Shown here piece by piece: positions 20,071-31,599 of a DNA stretch of 64,000 nucleotides. Below the pieces are notes generated by a model that searched no databases, was not told the DNA's origin, and saw only the letters and a list, made by a program, of their open reading frames with translations. The position numbers and the translations under genes are program-made. This DNA is from Dentipellis sp. KUC8613 (taxonomy: Eukaryota; Basidiomycota; Agaricomycetes; Russulales; Hericiaceae). Each line of letters opens with the position of its first letter. Position 1 is the first letter of the stretch. The stretch spans positions 250,656-314,655 of the forward strand of contig NSJX01000010.1 of assembly GCA_002286715.1 (NCBI GenBank), written 5' to 3'.

Positions 20071-23000
20071 ATAGACGATTCTGAGTCAACGACGTCAGCC
20101 AGAGGAGGATAGATACGTTGTGTAAGACTCGCTGACCTGCGCACGGGGACGCGGACACCGTGGTCCGGGATGCTGATGCATCTGATAGAACTCTGAAGTA
20201 GCTGAGGGGGACTCCACCTCGAGATTTGCGCCGCGTGATTGCGTGCCTGGGGTAGGTGGTTCCTGTCCGATATTCCTTGCTGGTGGCGCGGGAGCTCTGA
20301 GAGATCGATAAGTCGCAGGACGAGGGGATGAGGAGACATGAGAGGTGTGGCTTACTTGGGAGGTACGGGGGCAAGCGCTGGTGATCGAGCCACTGGGTAT
20401 AGGATGTGATGCTGGCGCGTGCCGCGTTACCTGGGCTTGTGCGATGTTGGATCCACGGCAAGTAGGACGGTGTGCCCATGCACGTTGCAGCTGATCGCTT
20501 CGCAAGCCGAGCGCGACCACATCCCAATCACAGTGAACCGGAGAAGTTGACACCCTTCCGGTCGAATACCTCGAGGACTCGGCTCAGTGAGACTGTGGCG
20601 TTCCTGACAAACCGGTGCGGGCGTAGCGCTGGCGTGAGCGTGGCGCAAGATCCGTGCTCGGCAGCATACCGTGTGCTGAGCATGCTGTTGAAAGCAGCTA
20701 GACTTAGGGGGTGACTGTACTGCCATAAGCGCGGTGTTCGCGTCTTCTAGTGTATGAGGGTGTCGGCTCGGCTTCGCTGCGAGGAAGCAGGTCCGGGAGT
20801 AGGAGTGAGGGCTTCCGTGGTCTTTGGGAGGACTAGATGCGAGAGCGGCGACATGTCAAACCTCGACTAGCAGAGGTTACCTATAGAAAGTTGGTTAAAC
20901 TGTGCGGTTAACTTGCACTACTCACCGTAATCTACCTTCATGAAACGATTCGGATCCTAAGCGATATCGATGAGTTGTTCAAACTTCAGGCAAAACAGCT
21001 AAGGAAAAGATACCTAGATACCTAGAATAAACGTGTGGTCGCACGATAACCATTCAAAGCTCATAGAACGCGTTGTATAACGGAGATGGGCCCACATACA
21101 AGTATAGACGGGCTGAGAACACGACGAATCGGGCATTCCTGATTTGCCCGTAGCTGCAGAACGACGCACTGGACATGTTTTTCGACAGCATTTCCCCACA
21201 ATTTCCGGCCCGTCAGAATACTCTCCGTGTCTGTACAAGTACAGCGACTGGTACCTGTGTGGCTGGAGAGAAGCAGAGGGCGAGCGCAAGAGGTGGGCGC
21301 TGGCAGTTCCTTAGAGATGCTGAGTCAGCATCTGTACATGCTCGCAGATCTCCGATCCGCCACTTGGAGGACCCGTGCGACCGGTCTGGGACGCTTCGAC
21401 ACTCAAGCCCGCCTCTTCACTGCAGGACGTCACCCTCCTCCCTCCCTCTCTCCCTCGTCCTCCGCACCCCCCGTCCCTGCTCTCCACTCCCACCGGCGCG
21501 TCCCAGCCTCTTTTTCTGCGCTCCTGCTCCCGCAATGCCCTCCGCTCCCGGAACTAATTTGCGAGGGCGGTGCGCCGCTGGGAGGGTGGGGGGCTCGTGG
21601 GCAGCAATGTGCGGAGCCTGCGCAAGGCTGGCGGTGGGCTGGAGATGGTGCCGATGACCCGATGCTGTCGTCGTGCGCCCGTCGCGGTGCTGTTGGGTCC
21701 TCTGCAGACTTTCTGTGAGCCGCTCCGCTTCCTTCCTTCTTTGCGCCGGTCCCACACTGGTTATGCGTGGCTTTGTAACGTTTGTTGCGTTCGTCTTTCT
21801 TTCGCTGCGCTCCTCAATTCTTGTATCGTCTGTGTCTGCACCTGCGATGTATCGGCAGGACGAAGTTTTCCGTGCACCTCGCATCTAGCCATGCTGAGTG
21901 GGTGGAGCGGACAACAGGAGGCCTCGTGTTTTCCAAGCAGCAACAGCTCGACACTCTGTTTTCTCTGTTTTCTTGTGCTCATTCTTCTCTATCCCTTTGA
22001 AGATTGTCATCGACGAAATTCACTTTACGATCTGACACAATTTTCTCCCCTTAGCCCAGATAAATGTCATGTTCGGTCCTCGAGGTCTCCCGGCAATGGG
22101 TATGCGATGCTTTTTCCTCACTCTATCATCATGGCTCATGAATTGGGTTATAGGCCATCGTCGATGCATTTTCGGTCCCGACGTCATCGATGTTGGTTGC
22201 GATAGACGGGAAGCGACTGGCTATATGCGCATTAGAGTAATGGCTAAGGGTATGCGCATTCTTATTCTTCACTCCTCTATCTGCCTTGTTAACTTTGGAT
22301 GTGCCGCTTTTGCTCTAGTTGCTCTGTTTGCGACTTGCACTCACAAAGCGTCGGCTGACACATGGTTGTAGCCTACCAAACGGACACAACATGCTCCAAA
22401 GATTGGTGCGTGCGACGCAGTTTCTTCGTCGAATCCTACCCTCATTAACTCGCTTTATCGTCCCGCTTTTCAGGAATATTTCCGGTCTCGACGTCATGGC
22501 TGATATACGATGGCGGAGATTGGCTATATGCGCATCAATACGCAGCTTATCAGTACGCATCTTTTCCTGCAACTTTCCTTAACCACCTATGTCCCTCCGA
22601 ACATGACTGTTTTTTCTAGGCATTCGGCCTGTGTTCGAAATGCAACCCACGTAGCTTTTTCGCATCGTATCCAAGGCTCGCTACAATGCTGCAAGACGAC
22701 GTAAAGCGGTGCTCACGATCAGTGCTTGCATATGCGTGGTTTCGCCATGCTATCTGAGTCGCAAAGCCCCTACGCAGCTTGCATCCTGTCGGCACTTGAT
22801 AGGAAAAACAGCTGTGCGAGCTCCGAGACACTTCGTGCTTGATCGATCTTATAGTGTGAGTACTTTTCGAGCATCTCATTCCCATTATTGACCGTGTTTG
22901 GGCAGTGTACGTGCTTTGAGCTCTCATCTTTTCGGCGAAAGGGGCTCTAACCAGTGAGAATAGTGCTTTAGTTTTCTGCATGTTGATGCTGCGCTGCACA

Positions 23001-23411
23001 ATCAGGTGAGTGGCAAAGCGCGGCGCCCCCAAGGTGCATGTCATCTGACGCGTGGCGCAGAATTTCGTTCTGCTATAAGTTACCAATATTGTGTGCCTCA
23101 AGCTCGTCGCTCTCATTCCCTCGCCCACGCAACACTCGTTTATAGCTAGTTAGTACAGGTTACTGACGTCGGGCAAGTGACGCCACCGAACAAGCGCCCA
23201 AGCGGACGGGGGTCCCGGTGTTTATACGAACCAAATAACGCGCCACCCTCAATTCATCGATTCGGGCCGAGATCTCGGCAAAATTCTCCGACGCCCAATC
23301 CACTGTCGCGCAGCGCCGTCGCCGCCATCGACGACCAGCCCCCCGCCATATTTCTCAGCTGCCAGCCCCCTCCCGTAATTTATTGGCCTGCCCTCCCTTG
23401 TTCTCCATGAT
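20071..23411. other. long intergenic stretch
   Basis: Short open frames only. An imperfect direct repeat is visible: TTTCGGTCCCGACGTCAT ... GGCTATATGCGCATT (about 22170-22236) recurs as TTCCGGTCTCGACGTCAT ... GGCTATATGCGCATC (about 22481-22545). The last few hundred bases, with a C-rich run near 23340-23400, should hold the EPL1 promoter. Confidence 0.45.
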
Positions 23412-26400
23412 ATGCCCCGCAACCACAACGCCGGCCCCTCGACCCTGCGAAACCGCAACCGCGTCACAAACAAGACACGCCTGCGCATCCATCGGGACAA
23501 CATCGATGCGGATCCGCTCACCTTCGACGAGGACGAGGAGAAGGCGAGGGTCGTCTCCACCGCGGGCGTCGATGCAGAGGATGCCAACGTGAGCACCGTC
23601 TTTTCGCCCCTTTGTCGCCTCGCGCGCTCCTTGTTGGACAAACCCCATGTGGCGGCCGCTGATTGGCTGCGGCCGTGGGAATCTCATTCCGCGGAATGCT
23701 GACTAAGCTGTGGCGTTCTTTCTGCAGGAGCACCATCTTCAAGCTGTGCTGTCCGCTGCGTCCCAGCGCCAGCACGCGGCGCTGCAGCGCACGACGCGTG
23801 GAGGCGCTGATGAGAAGAAGCCGCAGGATGCATACATTCCCATCCCGGATAACACGGGGACGGTGGATAATTACGAAGAGTATTACCCTGCGGGACGCTG
23901 GAAGGACCCGTTCTCGTACGTCAAGACGTCAGAGACCGTCGAGGAGGCCATCAAGGATGGCCTCGCGCACGGCTTCACATACTTCATGGACGAGCGGGAC
24001 AAAGAGTGGCTGGACAAGAACAACGAGGAGGCGCGAGGGGAAGGCACGAGTGCGCAGGGTGCGCTTTCTTCATCGGGCACCACGACGCGGTCGGGCCAGC
24101 AGCGCAGCGCAAAGTCCAAGGGCAAGGAGCCCGATGTGCCGCAGCCCGTCGCTATGTCTGAAGACGAGTTCGAGCTCGTCATGGGTCTCTTTGAGAAAGT
24201 GACGCACCAGAAGACAGAATTCCTCCACCATGTATGTACCTACGCCTGTGTCTGCGTTTTGTGAGGCTGTCGCTGACTCGTGCGTGCAGGGCCTTGAACA
24301 GGGCGCTCCGTTTCCTCCTTTCTCAGACTACCAAGATACGTTTGCAAATTCGCTCCCGGTCGATACGTTCGCGGCGTTCGCAGTGCCAGCGTGGGTGCCT
24401 ACGCCTCCGCAGATGCTGCGCTTCGCGAAGGTCGTCTATCCGTACTGGAGAGAACGCCGCATCGAGAGGCAGGGTCACACCATTATCCCCATGCTCAACG
24501 TACGTTTCCTCCGACGCATAACCTTCACCTGCATATCGCTGACCTCGACGTACAGTACGACGAGACCGACACACGCAACGAGTCGTACATCTGCTTCCGC
24601 CGGCGCGAAGTGAAAGCGATGCGCAAGACGCGCGCGTCGCAGGCGTCGTCGTCGGAGAAGCTCATGCGGCTGCAGTCCGAGCTCGCGACGGCGCTCGACC
24701 TCGCGAACCTCGTCAGGGCGCGCGAGACGCTCAAGCGCGAGGTCGCGCAGCAGGCGCGCAGCGTGTGGGACAAGCGCGAGGAGCTCGCGAACATGAAGCG
24801 CAGGTTCCCCGCGCTCGGCGCGAAGGAGGACGAGGAGCTGTTCTACGACAAGGAGCGCGTGGCGAAGAAGCCGAAGGTGGAGGCGCCTGCGTACGTCATT
24901 TGTCCATGTCCCTCGTGGTGTGGTTGTACTCACGTCCTTGTTAAGTCGTATTGGACTGAAGATCAGGAGGGAGCATGGGGAGGGCTCGCCTGCTATCCAG
25001 CAGGAGGCCCCGATCCGCCCGAAGGAACGACAGGCCATGATCGCGCAGCTCGTGGAAAGGGATATGGCTCGCATTCGCGACAAGGACCACCATTGGGAGG
25101 ACAGCATCGACGTTAGTCTCGTCTTTCTGGCGCTTGTCGAACCTTCGCTGATTGTCTGCATTTTCTACAGAATGGTTACCAGTCACAGCCTGTGCCGTTC
25201 GCGCAACGGCACTGGAAGTACATCCCGCCTGTCCTCAGCCCTTCAAAGCGTTCTTCGCCATCTGACTCCGAATCTGACGATCCGCCGAAGCAGTGGCGCG
25301 CTGTCCGTATGCGCCGTGGTCGCGGTGGCGTCTTGCGCATGGACCGGCGTGTTCATCGCTCGCGCTTGACGCCGGAGGACGAGGACATCATCCGTCCGCC
25401 ACGGCTGTTTGGACAAGCGCCGTCCGAGGAGGAACAGGCCGAAGTGCGCGAGCTCTCCGACAGGATCCGGGGGCGATGGCGGTTCGACAGTGACGACGAG
25501 CCGCCCGTCGGTCCGGATGGTTCTGAAGAGGAGAACCGCACACTGATCGACGAGTACGATCCGAAGTAAGTTTTCTATCGCTCTATTGCGTAGCCCAGTG
25601 TCTGACAATTACCACCAGGGTGCTGAGGAAGACCATGAGTCTGTATCGCGATGAGGATCCAATCCGGCTCATGACCGACCACAAGCTGTACTTCACGTAC
25701 GCGGACGGACGGCAGGAGATCATCACGCCTTACAAGCTCAATGCGCATCCGGTCGTACGTCGAGACAACGTGTATGCCAACCAGCGACCGACGCCGCCAC
25801 CCGCCGCGGCGCAGCAGGCTGCTGCCGGACAGCCCCAGCGGCAGCAGTCGATACATCCTCCTGGCGTCGCGCTGTCTATGCCTCAGACGAACGGGACACC
25901 GATCTCCATGCAGGCCCAGCTGAAGAAGATGCAGCCGCCGATGAACGTGCCGCAGATGCGGATCTCGAACAACGGCGGCATGCGCCCTCCGTCTACGCCT
26001 ACAGTCGGCGTTCCTCTTCAGCCGGTCGCGTCGAGCTCGCAGGTGTCTCCGCCGATCGTCTCACCGACGGTGCCGCTCAACGGCCATGCGGCGACCAATG
26101 GGATAGAGCAAGATTCAAAGCCCATTGTCACCTCGTCCGCCACCCCCGATGTTGCTGTTCAGCTGAACGGTTCCCCTGCCACGTCCACCACTGCTACATC
26201 ACCCCCTATGCAACTTAAGCCCCCCAACCCCCACCATGCCATGAATATGCCCAACGGTTATGCTATCAACGGTTACAATCATCTTCAACTTGCGAACGGT
26301 TTCCTTCATCCAAACGGCCAGGCGACAGGCCTGAGCGTGCAGCAAATGCAGAGCCTCAAGTCTGCATTTACTGCGAGCCAGGACATGTCCGTCCCCGTCA

Positions 26401-26795
26401 CGAACGGCGCGCACGGCTCGCGCGCGGCCGCGTACATGGGCCACGTCGTGCCGAACGGCGCGAACTACAACCTGCCGCTGAACCTCAACATGAACAACAT
26501 GGCGATGAACATCAAGCTGCCCAACGCGCGCCAGATGCAGTGGGCCGCCGCGCAGACGCCGCAGGCCGCCGAGCGCAGGCCCGCGCACCTCGCGGGCTCG
26601 CCACAGGGCCGCGCGTCGCCCGCGGCGTCCGCGCACGGCATCAACATCGCGCACTCGCTCTCGCCGCACCTGCATAGCCCGAACGCGATGCAGGGCCAGC
26701 AGGCGTCGCCGCCGCGCCCGCCGCAGACGCCCGTGCCCGTGTCGCCGTCGCTGCAGCAGCAGGCCGCGGTCGGCCCATCTGCGTCCAATTATTAG
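23412..26795 (+). CDS. EPL1: enhancer of polycomb-like protein EPL1
   Basis: Nuclear scaffold subunit of the NuA4 histone acetyltransferase complex, which acetylates H4 and H2A. Seven exons: 23412-23588, 23728-24231, 24290-24499, 24556-24890, 24967-25111, 25171-25565, 25619-26795; 980 residues. The conserved EPL1 N-terminal domain covers roughly residues 1-280: basic start (RNRNRVTNKTRLRIH), IPIPDNTGTVDNYEEYYP, FSYVKTSETVEEAIKDGL, FPPFSDYQDTF, VYPYWRERR. A charged helical stretch follows (WDKREELANMKRRF). The C-terminal third is Gln/Pro/Asn-rich and low in complexity (residues about 650-980), as usual for basidiomycete EPL1. Confidence 0.92.
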
Positions 26796-27605
26796 TGTTG
26801 GACGCGGATGAGGGCGTGGGTGATGGTGCTTTTGGTGCTTTGCGGGATCTGCTTGTGGTTTTTTCATGTTTGTGGTTCGTGCAGGGACGTTCTGGAGAAT
26901 TTTATTGCCTACGTACTACTACCTAAGACTTATCTACCTACCCACCCCCATTCAGTTGTTCGCTTCGTTTCGCGTATACGTACTCTCTCTCTCATACTCC
27001 GTTTGAATCGAATCGATATCGCTAGTTGTCGTTGTTCGCTGCTTTTATTCTCTTCTTTCAATCCGTTTCTTCTCTTCTGTGTAGTTGTTCAGCAATCTGT
27101 CAGTGTCGTGAAATCTTCTTTTCTTTTTGGTGGATTTGTGTGGTGAGGTGCACGCGGTGAGACGGTTGGAGAAAGGCGATGCATGCATGACATGTATCGT
27201 AGAGACGAATTTGATGACTCCAAAAATGGTACTCCATGTTATTGCTACGACATTGTTGCCTGAGTCTCTCCGAGCAATGCAGCGTCGACGACGTCGATAT
27301 CGATCGTCGCGGTATACGTAAGTTTACCCGCCCACATGAAGTTCTGCAGAACTCCTCCCAAGTAGGCGGATTGGATCGTGTTCTCAATGCACACGAAGTT
27401 ACAGTAACGTTGTTTGCCCAAGATCCCCAGACGATGTCTCAGAGGCTCAAGGGACCGAAAAAAGCTTCTAGCAAGAGATTAGAATCAAATTCGTCAAGCG
27501 TTGTGCAGCCCAAGGTATATCAGTGCTTATTTCATTCATTCCATAAAGCACATCAAAGATTCCAGATTCCACATATACGCCAAACGGCAGAGCAAGCATT
27601 TAGCC
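26796..27605. other. convergent 3' region of EPL1 and the dsRBD-like gene
   Basis: T-rich plus-strand sequence (26860-27130) fits the 3' UTR of EPL1. No gene seen. Confidence 0.5.
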
Positions 27606-30600
27606 TTACGCCTTGGCCTTCTTCGCCTGCGCGCGCATCCGCTTCAGCACCTGCAGCGCCAGCCGCTCCTCCCCATCCGCACGGTCCGCATATGGCCCCG
27701 GCAGCTCGAGCTTCTCCTTCCCCATGATGACCGCAGGCTTGTACCCGACGGCGCCGTCTGCGCCCCGCTCCTCTTTGCTGGAGAAGCGCGGCGCGGGCAG
27801 GTTCGAGCGCGAGCAGTATTCTGCGGAAAGGTGGGTGAGCGAGATGAGATGAGATACAGGAGGGCAGGAAATTGAAAAGGTGGCGTCGAAAGAAGATACT
27901 CACCAATGAGCGCCGCGCGGTACGACTTCGCGGACTTATCAGGGGAGGAGGACTTGGTACCGGTACTGGACTGCGAAGTCTGATTGAGCGTCGCGTTTGG
28001 CTTCGGCTGGACCGCCCGCGGCACAGACGGAGTCCGGCTGCCCCCAGACCCAGACGACGGCTCCTTCTCCTTCCCTTTGCCCTTCCCCCTTGCCTGACCC
28101 ACCGACGTACTCGTCGACGGCGGCACGCCAGAAGCAGAAGAGCCCGATCCCTCGCGCTGCGGCCGCCCGCCGTCCGGCGCGCCGGCACTCTGTCGGGCAT
28201 CGTGCGTGGAGCTCGAGATCGAGCTCTGCCGTTCGTGCGTGTCCGCAGACGGGGATTTCTTCTGGCGCGCCGCGTACCCTGGCCCGGGGACCCAGGTGCG
28301 CGGTGCGTCTGAGTCGTCTGTGCCTGCGCGGGGAGGCGGGGGAGAAACAGAAGGTGGCTGACGAGGGAAGCCCGAGCGAGAGGCAGGAGGCGGCGGGCGC
28401 GCCTGAGGGGCGTATGCAGATGGAACGGAAGACGCAGATGGCCCAGAGCTCGGGTGAGAAGGGTAAGGATACGGCGCAGGTGCAGGAGCCGGTGCGGCGC
28501 CGTAGGGCACGTAATATGCTGGCCCCGCTGGGCCAGGGGGCGGTGCAGGATAAGAAGGATAATCATAGTGCGGCTGAGGATGAGGATACGGCTGGTCATA
28601 GCGCGCAGCTGGATCCGCGCCATAATGGCCATAATACGGTTCTGCGCGAGGGGCACCACGGCCATGGGCATAAGGAGCCGGTGCATCGTAGTACGAATTC
28701 GCAGGGCCGTCCCTCTGCCTCGGATGGCGCTCGAATGGCGGCTGCGACGCATACGCGTTGTTGTATGCGCCCGCAGCCCCGCCATCCGAGAACCGCCCAT
28801 CCGGCCGAGGGCCCTGCGCATAGCCGCCGCGCCCGTACGGCCGGTACGGCGGGCGCAGCTCGCCAGGCTCCGGCGCCCCGAAGCCGTCCCTTCCACGCGG
28901 GCGCGGCGGCATGCCCCCGCGGCCGCGTCGAGGGGCGCCCGGCTGCTGGCGGTCGGCCTTGCGGGGCGCGGGCCGTTTGGGCTTCCCCTCAGGCGCGTCT
29001 GCGCTCGCGGAGTCGGCGGGCGTAGGCGCGGGCTTGGGAGGCAGCCCGGCGGGGGCTTGGGACGAGGACGCCATGGACGCTTCGCTCTTTGCGTCGTCGT
29101 CCACCTTTTGGCGCTTGCGCGGGCCCAGCTCGAGCGTGTTCGCGCTGCCGTCCGCGGGCATCGCGTCGGTCGATGATTTGCGCTTCTTGTTTTTCTTCCC
29201 CGCTTCGGCGTCGGCGGGGCGCTTGGCAGGCGGGATCGTGCGGACGTAGTCGGCGGGCGGCGGCTCGCCGCGGAAGCGCAGGAACTCGATGGCGCCGCCG
29301 TCGAAGGCGAGCGTCACGACGGCGACCTTGGCATCGGTCTTGCTGCTGTAGTCTGCGGGAGCAGTCCATGTGCGGATCTGCTCGGGCTGGGGGTCTTCGG
29401 CGAGCTTCAGTGTCAATGTGCAGCCGTACGCTATATCCACCGTCAAGTACGCATGGCAGGAAGTGGATGGAATGGAAGACCCTACCATCTTTGTCCCGCT
29501 CGAACTTGTACATGTCGGGAAGCTTGCCCGGCCAGATCTTGGAGTATTCGGCGGAGAGCATCGGCATGATGCCCTCGGACGCGCGGCTCCTCATTTCGGG
29601 CGAGATCTTGCTTTCAACGGCTTTGCCGCACTCCCGGATGTAGTCGCCGATGCCTTGCGACATGCCGACGAGGCATACGGCCGCTTTTGCGTCTGCGCGC
29701 TTTGGGAATTGTGGGTCGACGAGGAAGGATTTGCATTCCCCAGGCCGCTCCACGCGCAGAACAGCGCCGTGCACTTGTATTCGTGTCAAAATCCAGTCGA
29801 AAAGCAAAAATGTTTATACGCACAAGCATACTTCGGTTCCAATATCCATATGAAATTAAGTGTGATTTTGGTTCCCTTCACCGACTGTATGAGCACGTTG
29901 AGCCACGAGGGCGCGTTGATCTCGGAGGCAGTTTTGCCTTCTATAGGCTCAGGGAACGGCCGCGGAAGAGACTCGAAGAAGCCCTGCAGAGACATGGCTG
30001 CGGGAGGGAGCTGCAAAGTCGCGTCGGTGCTCGCGTCGTCCAGAACACTGGTGTGCGCAGGCTGAGTCTGGCCGTTCCCGTGCTTGATGAACTCAAGCAA
30101 ATCTTCGTCGATGGCCTCCTCGGCACAGGCAGCCTGGGCAGCGGCGAAGTCGTCGTACTGCTGACTAACAGAATATACTCGTTCCGAATGAAGAGAAAGC
30201 CGGATTCGTAGTGCACATCCTACTTCTAAACCAACAACGTTAGCCAGTGCGGGGAATGGGAAGTTGGGATATCGTAGACTATACGTACTACCTCCAGGCT
30301 TCGTATCATAAAGCTGTACCCAGTGAGGCCGGACGCGACCGGCTCGCCATTCGACACAGCACTGCTCTATCTGCTTGACGAATTCATTCTCGGACGACGT
30401 GGACGTGGAAGCTTGCTCCATCGATGGCTCCGTGCTCGGAGTATCTAGTGGAGCCAGGACCAGCCCCTTCTTCATGGTAGGATAATCGGGAGCACCGTTC
30501 TTGATGAAGTCAAGAGCACCTAAGTCGACCGCTGTGGCAGCCGCGGCAGCTTTAGCCTCCGCCTTCCGAGAGAACACCGCTTCTGTGGCATAAGATCGCG

Positions 30601-31086
30601 TGGACCCGTTGGGACGCGTAATCGTCAAGATACATTTCTTCTCTGCTCGAGGTGTCAGAGTCATCGAAATTGCAGCAGAAGACTGTACATACTATCTTTT
30701 CCGTTCTCTTCTATAATTTCATACTGGATTGGATCGATGTTACCGAATATTTGCGAACAAACTTGGTGCAGAATGAACGGCGGAGCCTTCTGATAAGCGG
30801 GTGGCCCAGTCGATGGACCATCTCCAGACTCCTCATCCTCTTTCACCACCGGCTCGTCGATTTCCATGGGCTGATCAGCGGCGAATGTGAACGAAGGATG
30901 GTCCTGCGGGATACTAGTGTCTGTCGCCGAGGGATCCAGGAACTTCTCCAGGGTCACAGCACCGAGCCTGAGGAGATTAGACGTGACTTTGCTAAGCGCG
31001 GTTCGCGTCAAAGAGGCCTTTTCTTTGGAATGAGCAGAGGCTGGGGAGGTAGACTTCGCGACTTCGGTCTGTACCGCGTCCTGCAT
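27606..31086 (-). CDS. large protein with repeated dsRBD-like modules and an RGG/Pro-rich region
   Basis: Probable RNA-binding protein; no known name. Six exons: 31086-30693, 30642-30292, 30225-29824, 29773-29486, 29430-27904, 27820-27606; 3177 bp, 1058 residues, all phases consistent. Four modules of beta-beta-alpha type recur: residues about 100-183 (CILTITRPNGS ... AEAKAAAAATAVDLGALDFI), 219-298 (CALRIRLSLHS ... AAAQAACAEEAIDEDLLEFI), 350-425 (AVLRVERPGEC ... ADAKAAVCLV) and 448-530 (CTLTLKLAEDP ... TDAKVAVVTLAFDGGAIEFL). A fifth dsRBD-like segment closes the protein (EYCSRSNLPAPRF ... ALQVLKRM). Between them, about 450 residues are disordered: a basic patch (KKNKKRKSS), RRGRGGMPPRPRGRDGFG, and Tyr/Pro repeats. 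The second intron (30226-30291) is 66 bp and stop-free, so its retention would add 22 residues. The dsRBD assignment rests on pattern, not on a search. Confidence 0.8.
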
Positions 31087-31599
31087 GTTGAATGGGGCCA
31101 AAGAGATTGCGAGATTGGCTGTACTGCAGACTGGTTGAGATGCTGAGGCAAATACCAGCCTAATTTTGAAGACCTTACACGGAAAAAGGATGCACTGAAT
31201 GTTAGTATAAGAGCATGGGCGCAGGTTTATGAGCGAGTGGTCCTCAAGCTGCGGCTGCGGTGAAGTCACAAGTTGGCTGCTTTGCCGGCGGCAAAGATGC
31301 TGACTCATCCAACATTGGATGGTCGATCTCCGGGCCGCGCACGGTAAATGCCGGCACTGTGCAACTTGCATCTGCCAACAGGCGGAGGAACCACATCGCG
31401 AAGCAATTCGGTGCTCGAACATTTTTGACATGATCATGCTGCTTACAGGTTCTCGGTGGAGTTAACGCTGGCGCTGACAATTTTATCCCCAGGTTCCCCA
31501 GCAATGCCCGTGCGCCTACACCTGTAAATAGCGAAGGTATAACGTATAGTTCGTGGCACTGCGAAACTTGCCACCTCTTCTCTTTCAACTCTCACTTCA
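31087..31599. promoter_or_regulatory. divergent promoter, dsRBD-like gene / mpaB-like gene
   Basis: 513 bp between two divergent starts. No clear TATA box. A minus-strand open frame extends upstream of 31086, so a longer N terminus is possible but lacks protein character. Confidence 0.4.

Noticed and set aside
27997..29176. Long plus-strand frames opposite the dsRBD-like gene
   Set aside because: They are shadows of the Pro/Gly/Arg-rich exon on the minus strand, which carries the real coding signal.
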